Source: an uncultured bacterium (GTDB lineage Bacteria; Cyanobacteriota; Vampirovibrionia; Gastranaerophilales; Gastranaerophilaceae). From it: a stretch of 26,053 nucleotides of DNA. The notes beneath the pieces are model-generated. The model was not told where the DNA came from. It worked only from the letters and a program-made list of their open reading frames with translations, and did no database searches. How positions within the stretch are numbered: position 1 is the stretch's first letter; the number at the start of each line of letters is the position of its first letter. This document shows positions 1 to 7,509 of this stretch, in pieces. A program made the translations under genes and the position numbers. The DNA is taken from NCBI GenBank assembly GCA_902464375.1, contig CABQIM010000013.1, positions 1-26,053 on the forward strand, read 5' to 3'.

Positions 1-11
1 GAGAATTTTTA

Positions 12-33
12 AAATACTTTTTATAGATGTAAG
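12..33 (+). promoter_or_regulatory. 22-nt shared upstream motif, copy A
   Basis: The pattern AAATACTTT-N9-TAAG ends 21 nt before the ATG of the 137-aa gene, and an A/G-rich ribosome-binding stretch lies between. The same gap-free motif precedes three other hypothetical genes in this window (4692-4713, 17493-17514 and 18452-18473, all minus strand). Its distance to the start would fit a core promoter or an operator near the transcription start. No function has been tested. Confidence 0.6.
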
Positions 34-54
34 ACTTAAGAAAGAGTAAGTAAA

Positions 55-468
55 ATGGGCTATGTAGAATACAGTCAACAAAAATTATTTACTGGCACTG
101 CACAGCAAAATCGTCTGAACGGTGTACAAGGACATACAATGCAAGGTGTTCTTTTGGCAGGGAATGCTACTAATATTGTATTCGGCATAGGCAATCTACT
201 TGCCGGCGGTGATAAATCTTCTAATGATATTATCGGTTCTGCTAATACACAAGATGAAACGGAAGATATAACACAAGATAATCATACAATGGCTGATTTT
301 AGAACGGCATATGATGCGTTTATAAAATCACCAACACCTGAAAATGCTAAAAAACTTAAAAATCTATACGAAGATACAAAAGACAAAGGCACCTTTAAAT
401 CATATGCAAGGCTTTATGAAAGTCATAAAAAAGAGATTGATGACGCTTTGCAGAAAAAATTCGCATAA
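55..468 (+). CDS. Hypothetical protein, 137 aa, motif-associated
   Basis: I do not recognise this family. The start ATG at 55 follows a purine-rich AAGAAAGAG stretch. The N-terminal third is polar, then comes a glycine/alanine-containing hydrophobic stretch (about residues 30-52, ending LLAGG), too short and too weak to be a certain membrane helix. After a D/E/T-rich linker (about 53-78), the C-terminal half is charged and predicted helical (about 78-137, ending in KKFA). No catalytic motif or Cys pair is visible. It is monocistronic: its own upstream motif (12-33) on one side and a strong terminator (536-560) on the other. Sharing that motif with the 308-, 143- and 95-aa genes suggests a common regulon. 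This is inference; the biochemical role is unknown. Confidence 0.75.
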   Translation: MGYVEYSQQKLFTGTAQQNRLNGVQGHTMQGVLLAGNATNIVFGIGNLLAGGDKSSNDIIGSANTQDETEDITQDNHTMADFRTAYDAFIKSPTPENAKKLKNLYEDTKDKGTFKSYARLYESHKKEIDDALQKKFA

Positions 469-513
469 TAATACTTCAAATATTAGTATGCTAAAAAAAA
501 TTTTATAACCCCA

Positions 514-527
514 TCTTACATCTTACA
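514..527. repeat. Tandem heptamer TCTTACA x2
   Basis: Two exact copies of TCTTACA (514-520 and 521-527) lie in the 3' region of the 137-aa gene, just before its terminator. The reverse complement, TGTAAGA x2, recurs at 17675-17688. One exact plus one degenerate copy occurs at 14778-14791. Confidence 0.6.
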
Positions 528-535
528 AAGTGTTT

Positions 536-560
536 AGTCCGCTTTTTGCGGACTTTTTTT
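536..560 (+). terminator. Rho-independent terminator
   Basis: A perfect 7-bp stem, AGTCCGC / GCGGACT, with a five-T loop is followed directly by a run of T. It terminates the 137-aa gene on the plus strand. The minus strand has no T-run after the stem, so it would not serve the converging 651-aa gene. Confidence 0.88.
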
Positions 561-576
561 TGTACAATTAAGACTT

Positions 577-2532
577 TTATGCATTTTGTGCAGCAGCTTT
601 TGCAGCATTCATTTTCTTTTCATTAGCTTTTCTTGTGTTGTGGTAAGTAAGCATTGGAATCAATATACCAAGCAAAATTGGTGAAATAAATACTGTTGAA
701 ATGAAGCCCGGAAGAGAATTTAAACCTCTCGCCATCTTAAGAATTTTATTATGTTTAAGTTCTCCTGTACCTTTCATTAATTTAGAAATAGCTTCGTCTT
801 TTGCAAACGCATTTTTTACCTTATGCTCTTCAAACAACTTGATAATCTTAGAGTTCTTTTCTTCTCTTGATAAACCTTTCAGTGATTCAAGTGTGAATGT
901 TTTGTCATTAAACAACTCTTGTTTGTATTCTGATTCTGACAATATTTTTTCTAAATCGCCGCCTTTTTTGTCAACAAATTTAGAGAAATTCAACAATTTT
1001 TGTTTAGAATCAATATTGCCATAAATAGAATCTAAATCTGCTACTGACAATACTTCTAAATCACTATAAGGATTGATTATATCCAAAGCTTTTTTGAATA
1101 CATTTTTGCCCTCAGAAGCTCTGTTTGTAAGTATAAAACCTGTTTTATCTTCATAGCTTTTAACCATCATTTTAGTTAAAAGAGGAACTGCAAATACTAC
1201 AGAAAGCGAAGATACTGTATCTCTAAGCAATATTTCGTTAATTTCAGTCATGTCGCGTTTGCCATTTTCATCAATTTGAGCTCTGTCCCAAGCTCTCTTT
1301 CCTCTAGGCAAAAGCAATCCTAATGTTGCAAGTAATGCGAATGTTGTCTTAGAAAAATTGTATCCTGTATATTCAAGAAGTTCATGCATTTTTTCAGGAG
1401 TATATTTTGTAATAAACTTACCGAACTTTGCAAAGAATCCGTCTGAATTTATTCCTTTGCCTTTGAAAGTTGGTGCGTTCTCATTCTTTTCAGTATTATC
1501 GTCTTTTTTTGCATTATCAGCTTTTTGCTGATTAGCTTGTGCCATAACCTTAGCCCCTGGAGAAACATCACTAGGTGCGTAAAGCTTTGGTAAAACAGAC
1601 AAACCGCCAAGTGTTATTGCAATATTGGCAATATTTGTCAATAAACGTTTTGATGCAAAGTTGTTTTTGATATTCTCTACTGCGTTATTATCAATAGAAG
1701 AAGCTTGTGAGTTATTAGAAATTGCATCATCCCCAAAATCTTTCAGAGCTTGTAATACTTCTGTAATATTATACCCTACTCTTTTGCTGCCGCTGCCTAA
1801 ATATAATTTGTTTGTAGCATATAAGTTTTCAGAATTTTCTATCATTCTTTCATTGATAATATTTACGATACTGTTGCCGGCAGCTTTTCTTAATTTTTTA
1901 TCCGGTGCGCTATCATAAATAGAGAACTCTTTAACTATGTAATCAATTGTTTCGTCCGCGTTTTTATCATTCGGAACGGTATCTTTGTATATTTTCTTTA
2001 AATTATATTTAAAGAACTCATCTTTGAATTTTTTAGAATCATTCTTAATTGAATTGTCAAAACTCGGATTTGAAAGCATTTCTTTAAAGTTTTCGCCAAA
2101 TCTTTTTAGCAATCTGGTATTAGTGTTAGTTGATTTACAAAACTTGCCACTAACTGCAAGTACAGCAGGAGCAACTGCCATAAGATAAGGACCTGTAATG
2201 CCTTCTCTTCCAAGAACTTCCAAACCTTCTTGAATGTTATATTCGCCTGTAATTTCCTTATCACGATGGAAACCTGTCCATACTCTCGGAGCAGTCATGC
2301 CAAGTCCGTCTTGTATTAAGAAAGAAACCAAGTAACCTTTGCTTTCAATCCATTGCATGATAGCACTAGACATTCCAAGCATTGCCATACCCATAGAACC
2401 AAATGATGGACTGTTGTTGGACTTATTGTTAAAGCTGTTTCTGACGTAACTCGTATTACCAATAACTTTGCTATTATTGTTATTTTTTGTGTCATACTTA
2501 GACAAATGCGAGCTAACAGAAGATACTTTCAA
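577..2532 (-). CDS. Large multi-pass membrane protein, unknown function
   Basis: 651 aa, family not recognised. Residues 1-40 are Ser/Asn-rich. Hydrophobic segments lie near 47-60, 112-128, 298-316, 395-408 (FALLATLGLLLP), 440-455 and 612-632, so this is probably an integral membrane protein with several helices and long charged soluble stretches between them. A short motif of type P-S/T-F occurs twice, PSFGS at 42-46 and PTFKG at 354-358, each at the end of a polar low-complexity linker and just before a hydrophobic or helical part. The C-terminal tail is Lys/Ala-rich. It is a single gene with a good promoter and an overlapping palindromic operator just upstream (2554-2609). It converges on the 137-aa gene. 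Location in the envelope is inferred; no enzymatic motif is seen. Confidence 0.75.
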   Translation of the reverse strand: MKVSSVSSHLSKYDTKNNNNSKVIGNTSYVRNSFNNKSNNSPSFGSMGMAMLGMSSAIMQWIESKGYLVSFLIQDGLGMTAPRVWTGFHRDKEITGEYNIQEGLEVLGREGITGPYLMAVAPAVLAVSGKFCKSTNTNTRLLKRFGENFKEMLSNPSFDNSIKNDSKKFKDEFFKYNLKKIYKDTVPNDKNADETIDYIVKEFSIYDSAPDKKLRKAAGNSIVNIINERMIENSENLYATNKLYLGSGSKRVGYNITEVLQALKDFGDDAISNNSQASSIDNNAVENIKNNFASKRLLTNIANIAITLGGLSVLPKLYAPSDVSPGAKVMAQANQQKADNAKKDDNTEKNENAPTFKGKGINSDGFFAKFGKFITKYTPEKMHELLEYTGYNFSKTTFALLATLGLLLPRGKRAWDRAQIDENGKRDMTEINEILLRDTVSSLSVVFAVPLLTKMMVKSYEDKTGFILTNRASEGKNVFKKALDIINPYSDLEVLSVADLDSIYGNIDSKQKLLNFSKFVDKKGGDLEKILSESEYKQELFNDKTFTLESLKGLSREEKNSKIIKLFEEHKVKNAFAKDEAISKLMKGTGELKHNKILKMARGLNSLPGFISTVFISPILLGILIPMLTYHNTRKANEKKMNAAKAAAQNA

Positions 2533-2553
2533 TACTAATTCTCCTACATTCCG

Positions 2554-2581
2554 ACTATACTATAGTGTAACCTTTACACTA
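2554..2581. promoter_or_regulatory. Two overlapping palindromes, likely operator
   Basis: TAGTGTAA-CCT-TTACACTA (2563-2581) is a perfect 8-bp inverted repeat with a 3-nt centre. ACTATA-C-TATAGT (2554-2566) is a second perfect palindrome sharing four bases with it. Both sit immediately downstream of the -10 box of the 651-aa gene, covering the expected transcription start. That is a classic repressor site position. The regulator is unknown. Confidence 0.6.
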
Positions 2582-2609
2582 TTATACGTGTGCTTTTATA
2601 TTTGAACAA
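2581..2609 (-). promoter_or_regulatory. Sigma-70-type promoter of the 651-aa gene
   Basis: On the minus strand, TTGTTC (2609-2604) and a perfect TATAAT (2586-2581) are separated by exactly 17 nt. The start codon is about 48 nt downstream, with AGGAG close before it. Confidence 0.7.
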
Positions 2610-2754
2610 GAAGGAGTATATACGATTGTAAGAAAAATTTACAAAATACAGCATTATTGAGTTGGCAAGCCCCCACCCTTCCCTCTCTGTCACTAACGTG
2701 CTCAATGGATGTTGCAGGCGAGAATGAAATATTTCCATGTCCGAATTTATACTG

Positions 2755-2760
2755 TATAAT
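2755..2760 (+). promoter_or_regulatory. Putative -10 box of aroE
   Basis: A perfect TATAAT lies 22 nt before the aroE ATG. The -35 candidate TTTCCA, 17 nt upstream, is poor. GGAGG at 2773-2777 supports the start at 2783. Confidence 0.45.
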
Positions 2761-2782
2761 ACAAAAAAGAGCGGAGGTTATT

Positions 2783-3625
2783 ATGTTTAAATTAGGAATT
2801 ATCGGTTATCCTTTAGGACACTCAATATCAGCTGTTATACAAAAAGCAGGACTTGAAAGTATTGGATTGGAAGGTTCTTATGACGTAATGGAAACTCCGC
2901 CGGAAGATTTAATAAGCCGTATTAAATATATAAAAGCAAACGGGTATAATGGGTTTAACGTAACCATTCCTTTAAAAGTTCCAATGTCATTATTCTTAGA
3001 AGATATTGACGATTACGCAAATATTGCAGGATGCGTTAATACTGTGAAAGTTCTAGAAGATAAATCGTTCTATGGTTACAATACTGATATTTATGGATTT
3101 AAAAAAGCTATACCTCAGGATTTTGATTTAAACGGTAAAAATGCAAGTATTTTGGGTACCGGTGGAGCATCCAGAGCTGCTGTTGTCGGATTAGCAGAAC
3201 GTGGTGTTAAAGAAATTGATTTTTATACCAGAAATATTATAAATTCCAGACAAACTCTAGATTATGTGAGAGCAAAATTCCCTGAGATTACTTTCAATGT
3301 ATACCAAATTCAGAACATTCGTTCTCTGGAGCATACTTCTATTATAGTAAATGCGACTCCTATTGGCATGAAAGGATTTATGGCTGATCAAATGCCGCTT
3401 GAGCGTGCTGATTTAGATAAACTTAATCCGGCAAAGACAATTATATATGATATCGTTTATAATCCGGTTAAAACAATACTTATTCAGGAAGCTCAAAAAA
3501 GAGGTCTGAAAACTATCGGTGGTTTAGACATGTTAATTTATCAGGCAGAACGCGCAATTGAAATATGGACAGGACAATCACCTGATACAAAGGTTATGAA
3601 AATAGCTGCACTTGAAGCACTATAA
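2783..3625 (+). CDS. aroE: Shikimate dehydrogenase
   Basis: Reduces 3-dehydroshikimate to shikimate with NADPH, step four of the chorismate pathway to aromatic amino acids. From the ATG at 2783 (GGAGG seven bases upstream of it) the protein has 280 aa, a normal length for AroE. Visible family features are the substrate-binding GHSIS (S14, S16), NVTIPLK with catalytic Lys65, the Asp of NTD (D102), the dinucleotide-binding loop GTGGASRA (125-132), the NATPIGM segment and the C-terminal GLDMLIYQ. The open frame extends upstream to a TTG at 2657, but the extra 42 residues cover a GC-rich non-coding stretch and the -10 box, so that start is rejected. The gene stands alone between two minus-strand hypothetical genes. 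No other aro gene is nearby. Confidence 0.95.
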   Translation: MFKLGIIGYPLGHSISAVIQKAGLESIGLEGSYDVMETPPEDLISRIKYIKANGYNGFNVTIPLKVPMSLFLEDIDDYANIAGCVNTVKVLEDKSFYGYNTDIYGFKKAIPQDFDLNGKNASILGTGGASRAAVVGLAERGVKEIDFYTRNIINSRQTLDYVRAKFPEITFNVYQIQNIRSLEHTSIIVNATPIGMKGFMADQMPLERADLDKLNPAKTIIYDIVYNPVKTILIQEAQKRGLKTIGGLDMLIYQAERAIEIWTGQSPDTKVMKIAALEAL

Positions 3626-3647
3626 GCGTGAATATTTTAATTATTAA

Positions 3648-3679
3648 ATAATGCCCGTCATTATTATGGCGGGCATTAT
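3648..3679. terminator. Hairpin between aroE and the converging 308-aa gene
   Basis: A perfect 10-bp stem, ATAATGCCCG / CGGGCATTAT, with a 12-nt loop lies 22 nt after aroE. No clean T-run follows on either strand, but both flanks are AT-rich. It is a plausible, weak, bidirectional terminator for the two converging genes. Confidence 0.6.
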
Positions 3680-3685
3680 GTATAT

Positions 3686-3703
3686 TATTGCAAGATTGCA
3701 ATA
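3686..3703. repeat. Perfect palindrome TATTGCAA-GA-TTGCAATA
   Basis: Eight-bp arms with a 2-nt centre, just downstream of the stop codon of the 308-aa gene. It could be part of that gene's 3' end structure or a protein-binding site. Confidence 0.45.
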
Positions 3704-3726
3704 GGTTAAATAGGAGGGGTTAATTT

Positions 3727-4653
3727 TTAATCTCTAGACATTTGCCAAAGGACATCCGCTGCAAGTCCACCAACTGCACCTATTGCTGCCATCCACTTAG
3801 CTCCGCCGAATGTTACTTTTGAGCTACAAAGTCTTGCTAATATTGATGCACCAATCCCTGCTGCAGCACCAGACGCTGCAACCGTTCCGGCTTCTGCAAC
3901 TCTACCGACAGTTCCGCCGATATTTTCCATTCTGTCTTTTCCTGACTTGTTATCAATTCTAGTTCCGAATAAATAACTCAATGTTTCTTCTGAATAATTA
4001 TTGTGATAATCCTTCTTCCCAAAGAAGTTTTTGTTAAAACCATGATTAAAAGCTGTTTCACCATACTGCTTAATATCATTTCTTAAGCTTGCAACTTGTC
4101 CAGTTTTAGCGGTAATGATTTGTGCATACAAGTTCTCAATTACATTATTTACGCTATCAGACGGATTTAACCTGTTGCTATTTGCTTTCAAGTAATCAGC
4201 ATGTTTTGTATACAATGTTGATTTTAATTTATCAAATTCTTCACAAATACCATCGGCATCACCTTCTCTGATTTTATCAGCAAGGTTAACGATAAGTGTA
4301 TTCACACTACCATCTTCTAATGATTTTTGGAATAAATACTGATCATCAGCTTGATAGTTTTGAGTTTGTGTTTGCAACATTAATTTGTGCATAGCACCGG
4401 CATGTTCAAGGTTTTGCTTTTCAATTTCTTGATAAGCTTGGTTCATTTGCCCCATAAAGCTAGGATTGTACATACCCATCATACCAGGCATGCCCATCAT
4501 TGCACCCATACCGCTCATTCCATAGCCTGCCATTCCCATTGATGACATATCGCCTATTGAACTATACGTGCCGCCAGTCCCTAAGCCGAACGAACCAAGA
4601 CCATTCATATATGGATTACTGCCTATTCCAGTTATGCCAAACGGATATGACAT
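3727..4653 (-). CDS. Met/Gly-rich hypothetical protein, motif-associated
   Basis: 308 aa, family not recognised. The N-terminal 70 residues are low-complexity Gly/Met/Ser/Tyr, with 13 Met between residues 36 and 70 (for example AMMGMPGMMGM). A charged, mainly helical middle follows (about 70-225), then a glycine/alanine-rich hydrophobic C-terminus (about 250-305, for example ASGAAAGIGASI and AAIGAVGGLAADV) resembling two glycine-zipper helices that could enter a membrane. The start ATG at 4653 has an excellent AGGAGG seven bases upstream. The shared 22-nt motif (4692-4713) lies 38 nt upstream. There is no Sec signal peptide. A surface-exposed or exported membrane-active protein is one possible reading, but it rests on composition only. 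Confidence 0.75.
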   Translation of the reverse strand: MSYPFGITGIGSNPYMNGLGSFGLGTGGTYSSIGDMSSMGMAGYGMSGMGAMMGMPGMMGMYNPSFMGQMNQAYQEIEKQNLEHAGAMHKLMLQTQTQNYQADDQYLFQKSLEDGSVNTLIVNLADKIREGDADGICEEFDKLKSTLYTKHADYLKANSNRLNPSDSVNNVIENLYAQIITAKTGQVASLRNDIKQYGETAFNHGFNKNFFGKKDYHNNYSEETLSYLFGTRIDNKSGKDRMENIGGTVGRVAEAGTVAASGAAAGIGASILARLCSSKVTFGGAKWMAAIGAVGGLAADVLWQMSRD

Positions 4654-4691
4654 AATGACCTCCTACTAAGTTTAAATTAACCTTTTTTAAC

Positions 4692-4713
4692 CTTACATAT
4701 AAATAAAGTATTT
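4692..4713 (-). promoter_or_regulatory. 22-nt shared upstream motif, copy B
   Basis: On the minus strand AAATACTTT-ATTTATATG-TAAG, 38 nt before the ATG of the 308-aa gene. Aligns without gaps to the copies at 12-33, 17493-17514 and 18452-18473. Confidence 0.6.
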
Positions 4714-4820
4714 CCGGTTAGTAAAATTGATATTTTTTAAGAGTTTCTTAATAAAAGTTTACAATTTAATATCAGCTACTTTTGTTGTATCATATTTGAA
4801 TATGGAGTGGGGAGCTCGGA

Positions 4821-5546
4821 ATGAGAATAGAAGCAAAAAATCTTGTAAAAATTTATGGTGATAGAAGTGTTGTAAATGACATTTCATTCTATATGGATAA
4901 AGGCGAAGTTGTATGTTTGCTTGGACCAAATGGTGCAGGTAAAACAACAACATTTTATATGATAGTAGGTTTGGTTAAGCCAAATTCCGGTTGTGTTTTT
5001 GTTGACAACAAAGAAATTACGGATTGGCCAATGAACTTGAGAGCAAAGGCTGGTATCGGATATTTACCGCAGGAAAACTCTATTTTCAGAAAATTGACAG
5101 TTGAGGATAATATTCAATTAGTATTAGAAATGAATGATAAATTGACTGTTAATGAAAAGAAAATGAAATTGGAAGAGCTTCTAACAGAATTTGGGGTGCA
5201 AAAATTAAGAAAATCTCCGGCAATCGCTCTATCCGGTGGTGAAAGAAGACGTGTAGAAATTGCAAGAGCCCTAGCTGCTAGTCCGGATTTTATGCTTCTT
5301 GACGAACCTTTTGCCGGTATTGACCCTATTGCGATTGGTGAGATTAAAGATAATATTAGAAAAATTTCTGAAGAAAAAGGTTTAGGAGTTTTGATTACTG
5401 ACCACAACCCAAAAGCAACGCTATCTATTACAGATAGAGCTTATGTAATTTTTGACGGAAAAATTAAAATTCAAGGTAAGAGTGTCGATGTTGCAAATGA
5501 TCCGGTTGCTAAGGAATTTTATTTAGGAAAGGACTTCAAACTCTAG
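4821..5546 (+). CDS. lptB: LPS export ABC transporter ATPase LptB
   Basis: Cytoplasmic ATPase that powers extraction of lipopolysaccharide from the inner membrane for transport across the envelope. At 241 aa it matches the LptB length. It shows Walker A GPNGAGKT (35-42), the Q-loop YLPQ (Q84) followed by the LptB-typical ENSIFRKLTVEDN, the signature LSGGE (137-141) with ERRRVEIARAL, Walker B FMLLDE (157-162) and H-loop His195 in ITDHN. The ATG at 4821 follows a GGAG-rich stretch. The next gene, an LptF/G-type permease, starts one base after the stop, so the ATPase and a transmembrane partner are co-transcribed. This points to a Gram-negative envelope. Only one permease gene is present here, so the second half of the complex must be the same protein or be encoded elsewhere. 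Confidence 0.93.
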   Translation: MRIEAKNLVKIYGDRSVVNDISFYMDKGEVVCLLGPNGAGKTTTFYMIVGLVKPNSGCVFVDNKEITDWPMNLRAKAGIGYLPQENSIFRKLTVEDNIQLVLEMNDKLTVNEKKMKLEELLTEFGVQKLRKSPAIALSGGERRRVEIARALAASPDFMLLDEPFAGIDPIAIGEIKDNIRKISEEKGLGVLITDHNPKATLSITDRAYVIFDGKIKIQGKSVDVANDPVAKEFYLGKDFKL

Positions 5547-5547
5547 G

Positions 5548-6672
5548 ATGAAAAAGCTTTTCACTGTATATGACAGATATATTTTTATGCAAGTTCTTAT
5601 GACAACAATTGTCGCAATTTTGTTGTTTACAATTGTGTGGATTGCGCCGGAAATGCTTTTGAATACTATTAAAAAAATATTGGCGCATGAATATACCGTA
5701 AAAACCGGTGTTATGGTTTTGATTTATGAACTACCTAAAATATTTGGGAAGGCATTTCCTGTTGGACTTTTACTAGGTTCGCTATTTACATTTGATAAAT
5801 TGAGTAAAGATTCTGAATTAACTATATTTAGAGCTGTTGGAATGTCTTTTTCCAGAATTATACGTCCTCTATTGGTGTTGAGTTTTATCGTTACATATTT
5901 ATGTTTTGTAACTTATGATAAGTGGATTCCATATACTTGTGAAAAGTTGCAAGAAATCAAGGGTGGAAGTTCATTAACACAATATATTTACACTAAAAAA
6001 GATGAAAACAATCACCCTGAACAAGCTGTAATTGTATCAAGATTTTTTGATGGAGAAATGTCAAACGTAATTGTTCTTGATTTCTCTAAGCAGGTTTTTA
6101 ATGATTTGCACGGTTTAAGTAATATTATGGTTGCTGAAACTGGTTATAAAGGTACTGATAAAAATGGACAGCCAAGTTGGGTTTTGAATAACGTTACTGA
6201 TTATTATATTAGTGAAGACGGAATATTTAAAGAAGTAACAAAAGAAAAACGTGTTGATATTCTTAATGGTGATGATGCAGAAGATGCTTATACTATTATG
6301 CTAAATTCAACTAAAAAAGATAGAGATATCAATAACAAAGATTTGCATCATTATGTAAAACTACTTAAGAAAGCCAATCTGGATGAAGATTATAGACTGA
6401 TGTATAACAAATATTTGCAAAGATTTTTCCATCCATTTGTATGCGTTTTACTCGCAATAATGGGCGCTTTGCTCGGTTTTAGTAAACCGAGAGAACAAAG
6501 ATTAATCGGTTTTACAATTGCGATTGGATGTATATTTGTTTATTATATTACTCTGCCATTCTTTGACTTGTTGGCAGAAAAGGGAGTTTTGCCACCGCTT
6601 ATTACAGCATCTTTCCCACCTCTAGCGTTTTTGTGCGCAATTATTGCGTTCTACAAATCAAGGGATTTATGA
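5548..6672 (+). CDS. LptF/LptG-type LPS export permease (YjgP/YjgQ family)
   Basis: 374 aa inner-membrane protein of the YjgP/YjgQ family, the transmembrane partner of LptB. It has three hydrophobic segments in the N-terminal part (about 12-34, 53-76 and 98-118), a long soluble periplasmic region (about 125-285, the jelly-roll domain in known LptF/G), and three C-terminal helices (about 290-312, 320-340 and 348-370). This is the six-helix layout of the family. The N-terminal YDRYIFMQVL and the GLLLGSLFTFDKLSKDSEL stretch with a following FRAVGMS are typical. It starts one base after the lptB stop and its stop is one base before the next gene, so a tight three-gene operon is clear. Sequence alone does not decide between LptF and LptG. 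Confidence 0.9.
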   Translation: MKKLFTVYDRYIFMQVLMTTIVAILLFTIVWIAPEMLLNTIKKILAHEYTVKTGVMVLIYELPKIFGKAFPVGLLLGSLFTFDKLSKDSELTIFRAVGMSFSRIIRPLLVLSFIVTYLCFVTYDKWIPYTCEKLQEIKGGSSLTQYIYTKKDENNHPEQAVIVSRFFDGEMSNVIVLDFSKQVFNDLHGLSNIMVAETGYKGTDKNGQPSWVLNNVTDYYISEDGIFKEVTKEKRVDILNGDDAEDAYTIMLNSTKKDRDINNKDLHHYVKLLKKANLDEDYRLMYNKYLQRFFHPFVCVLLAIMGALLGFSKPREQRLIGFTIAIGCIFVYYITLPFFDLLAEKGVLPPLITASFPPLAFLCAIIAFYKSRDL

Positions 6673-6673
6673 T

Positions 6674-7489
6674 ATGAAAAAATTATTTACTGTTCTTGCT
6701 TTATTTTTATTAACACTGTCAGCAAATGCGAATCCGATAGATGTTCAGTATGATGATGGTATTTACCATATTACTTTGAGTGGTGAGAAAATAAAAAAAC
6801 AAATTCAGTTTATATCTTCATCAAATTTAATTACAAATAAAGAAGCTCACGCCAAGAGTGATTCTTTATTAACTATTAATACCGGTTTTTTTGATCCAAA
6901 AAACCAAAAAACGATATCATATATTGTAAACGATTCTCAAACGATTGAAGATCCGATTTTTAATGAAAATGTTTTATCAAATGCTGTGTTAAGGCAAAAT
7001 TTTCAAAAAATTATGAACCGAACAGAGTTTAGAGTATTAGAATGTGATAATAAGTTGAAATATGAAATTGCTCCACATAATGCAAAAACAGATTTTATGT
7101 GTTCTATAAAAACATCTGCCCAAGGTGGTCCGCAGTTATTGCCACAACTGAAGTTAGAAGAAGAGTTTTTTGTTGTAAAAGATAAAGATGGTAACGTTAC
7201 GCGAGAATCTGCATCAGTTTTGCATAAAACAGCGAGAACTTTAATCGGAATCAAAACTTTAGAAAATGGAGAACAAGAAGCACATATTTTTATCGTAACA
7301 AATGAACATCCTATGGATATTTATGAAGCTAGAGATTTGTGTGCAAATGCAGGTTTAGATTCTGCAATGGCTTTTGATGGTGGAAGTTCTACATCTTTTA
7401 ATTACAAAAACATTGGTGTTGTTTCTACTCAAAGTAGTGGTGATACCGGCAGAGCTCTCAAATCGTTTATGATAATTAAGAGAAAATAA
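6674..7489 (+). CDS. Secreted phosphodiester glycosidase (NAGPA/DUF2233-like)
   Basis: 271 aa from the ATG at 6674, one base after the permease stop codon. A longer in-frame start at 6644 would lie inside the permease gene. Residues 1-20 form a Sec signal peptide (MKKLF, a hydrophobic core, then SANA before NPIDV). The mature part has hallmarks of the phosphodiester glycosidase (NAGPA) fold: NTGFFD near 59-64, GGPQLL in the middle, TARTLIGI, and the C-terminal MAFDGGSSTSF with an RALKSF tail. Family members cleave sugar phosphodiesters such as N-acetylglucosamine-1-phosphodiester linkages. Placement as third gene behind lptB and its permease suggests a periplasmic role in envelope glycan or lipid-linked sugar turnover. 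The substrate is inferred, not shown. Confidence 0.82.
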   Translation: MKKLFTVLALFLLTLSANANPIDVQYDDGIYHITLSGEKIKKQIQFISSSNLITNKEAHAKSDSLLTINTGFFDPKNQKTISYIVNDSQTIEDPIFNENVLSNAVLRQNFQKIMNRTEFRVLECDNKLKYEIAPHNAKTDFMCSIKTSAQGGPQLLPQLKLEEEFFVVKDKDGNVTRESASVLHKTARTLIGIKTLENGEQEAHIFIVTNEHPMDIYEARDLCANAGLDSAMAFDGGSSTSFNYKNIGVVSTQSSGDTGRALKSFMIIKRK

Positions 7490-7509
7490 GCTCTTGCAGC
7501 AATAGTGAA

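Noticed and set aside
12..33. Flagellar sigma-28 promoter as explanation of the shared motif
   Set aside because: The sigma-28 consensus TAAA-N15-GCCGATAA is not met; there is no GCCGATAA-like part in any copy, and no flagellar gene is nearby.
2657..2782. N-terminal extension of aroE from a TTG
   Set aside because: The extension covers GC-rich intergenic DNA and the -10 box. The ATG at 2783 has GGAGG and gives the normal AroE start, FKLGIIGYPLGHS.
4759..4953. 64-aa minus-strand frame over the start of lptB
   Set aside because: Shadow of lptB, which has complete ABC motifs in the plus frame.
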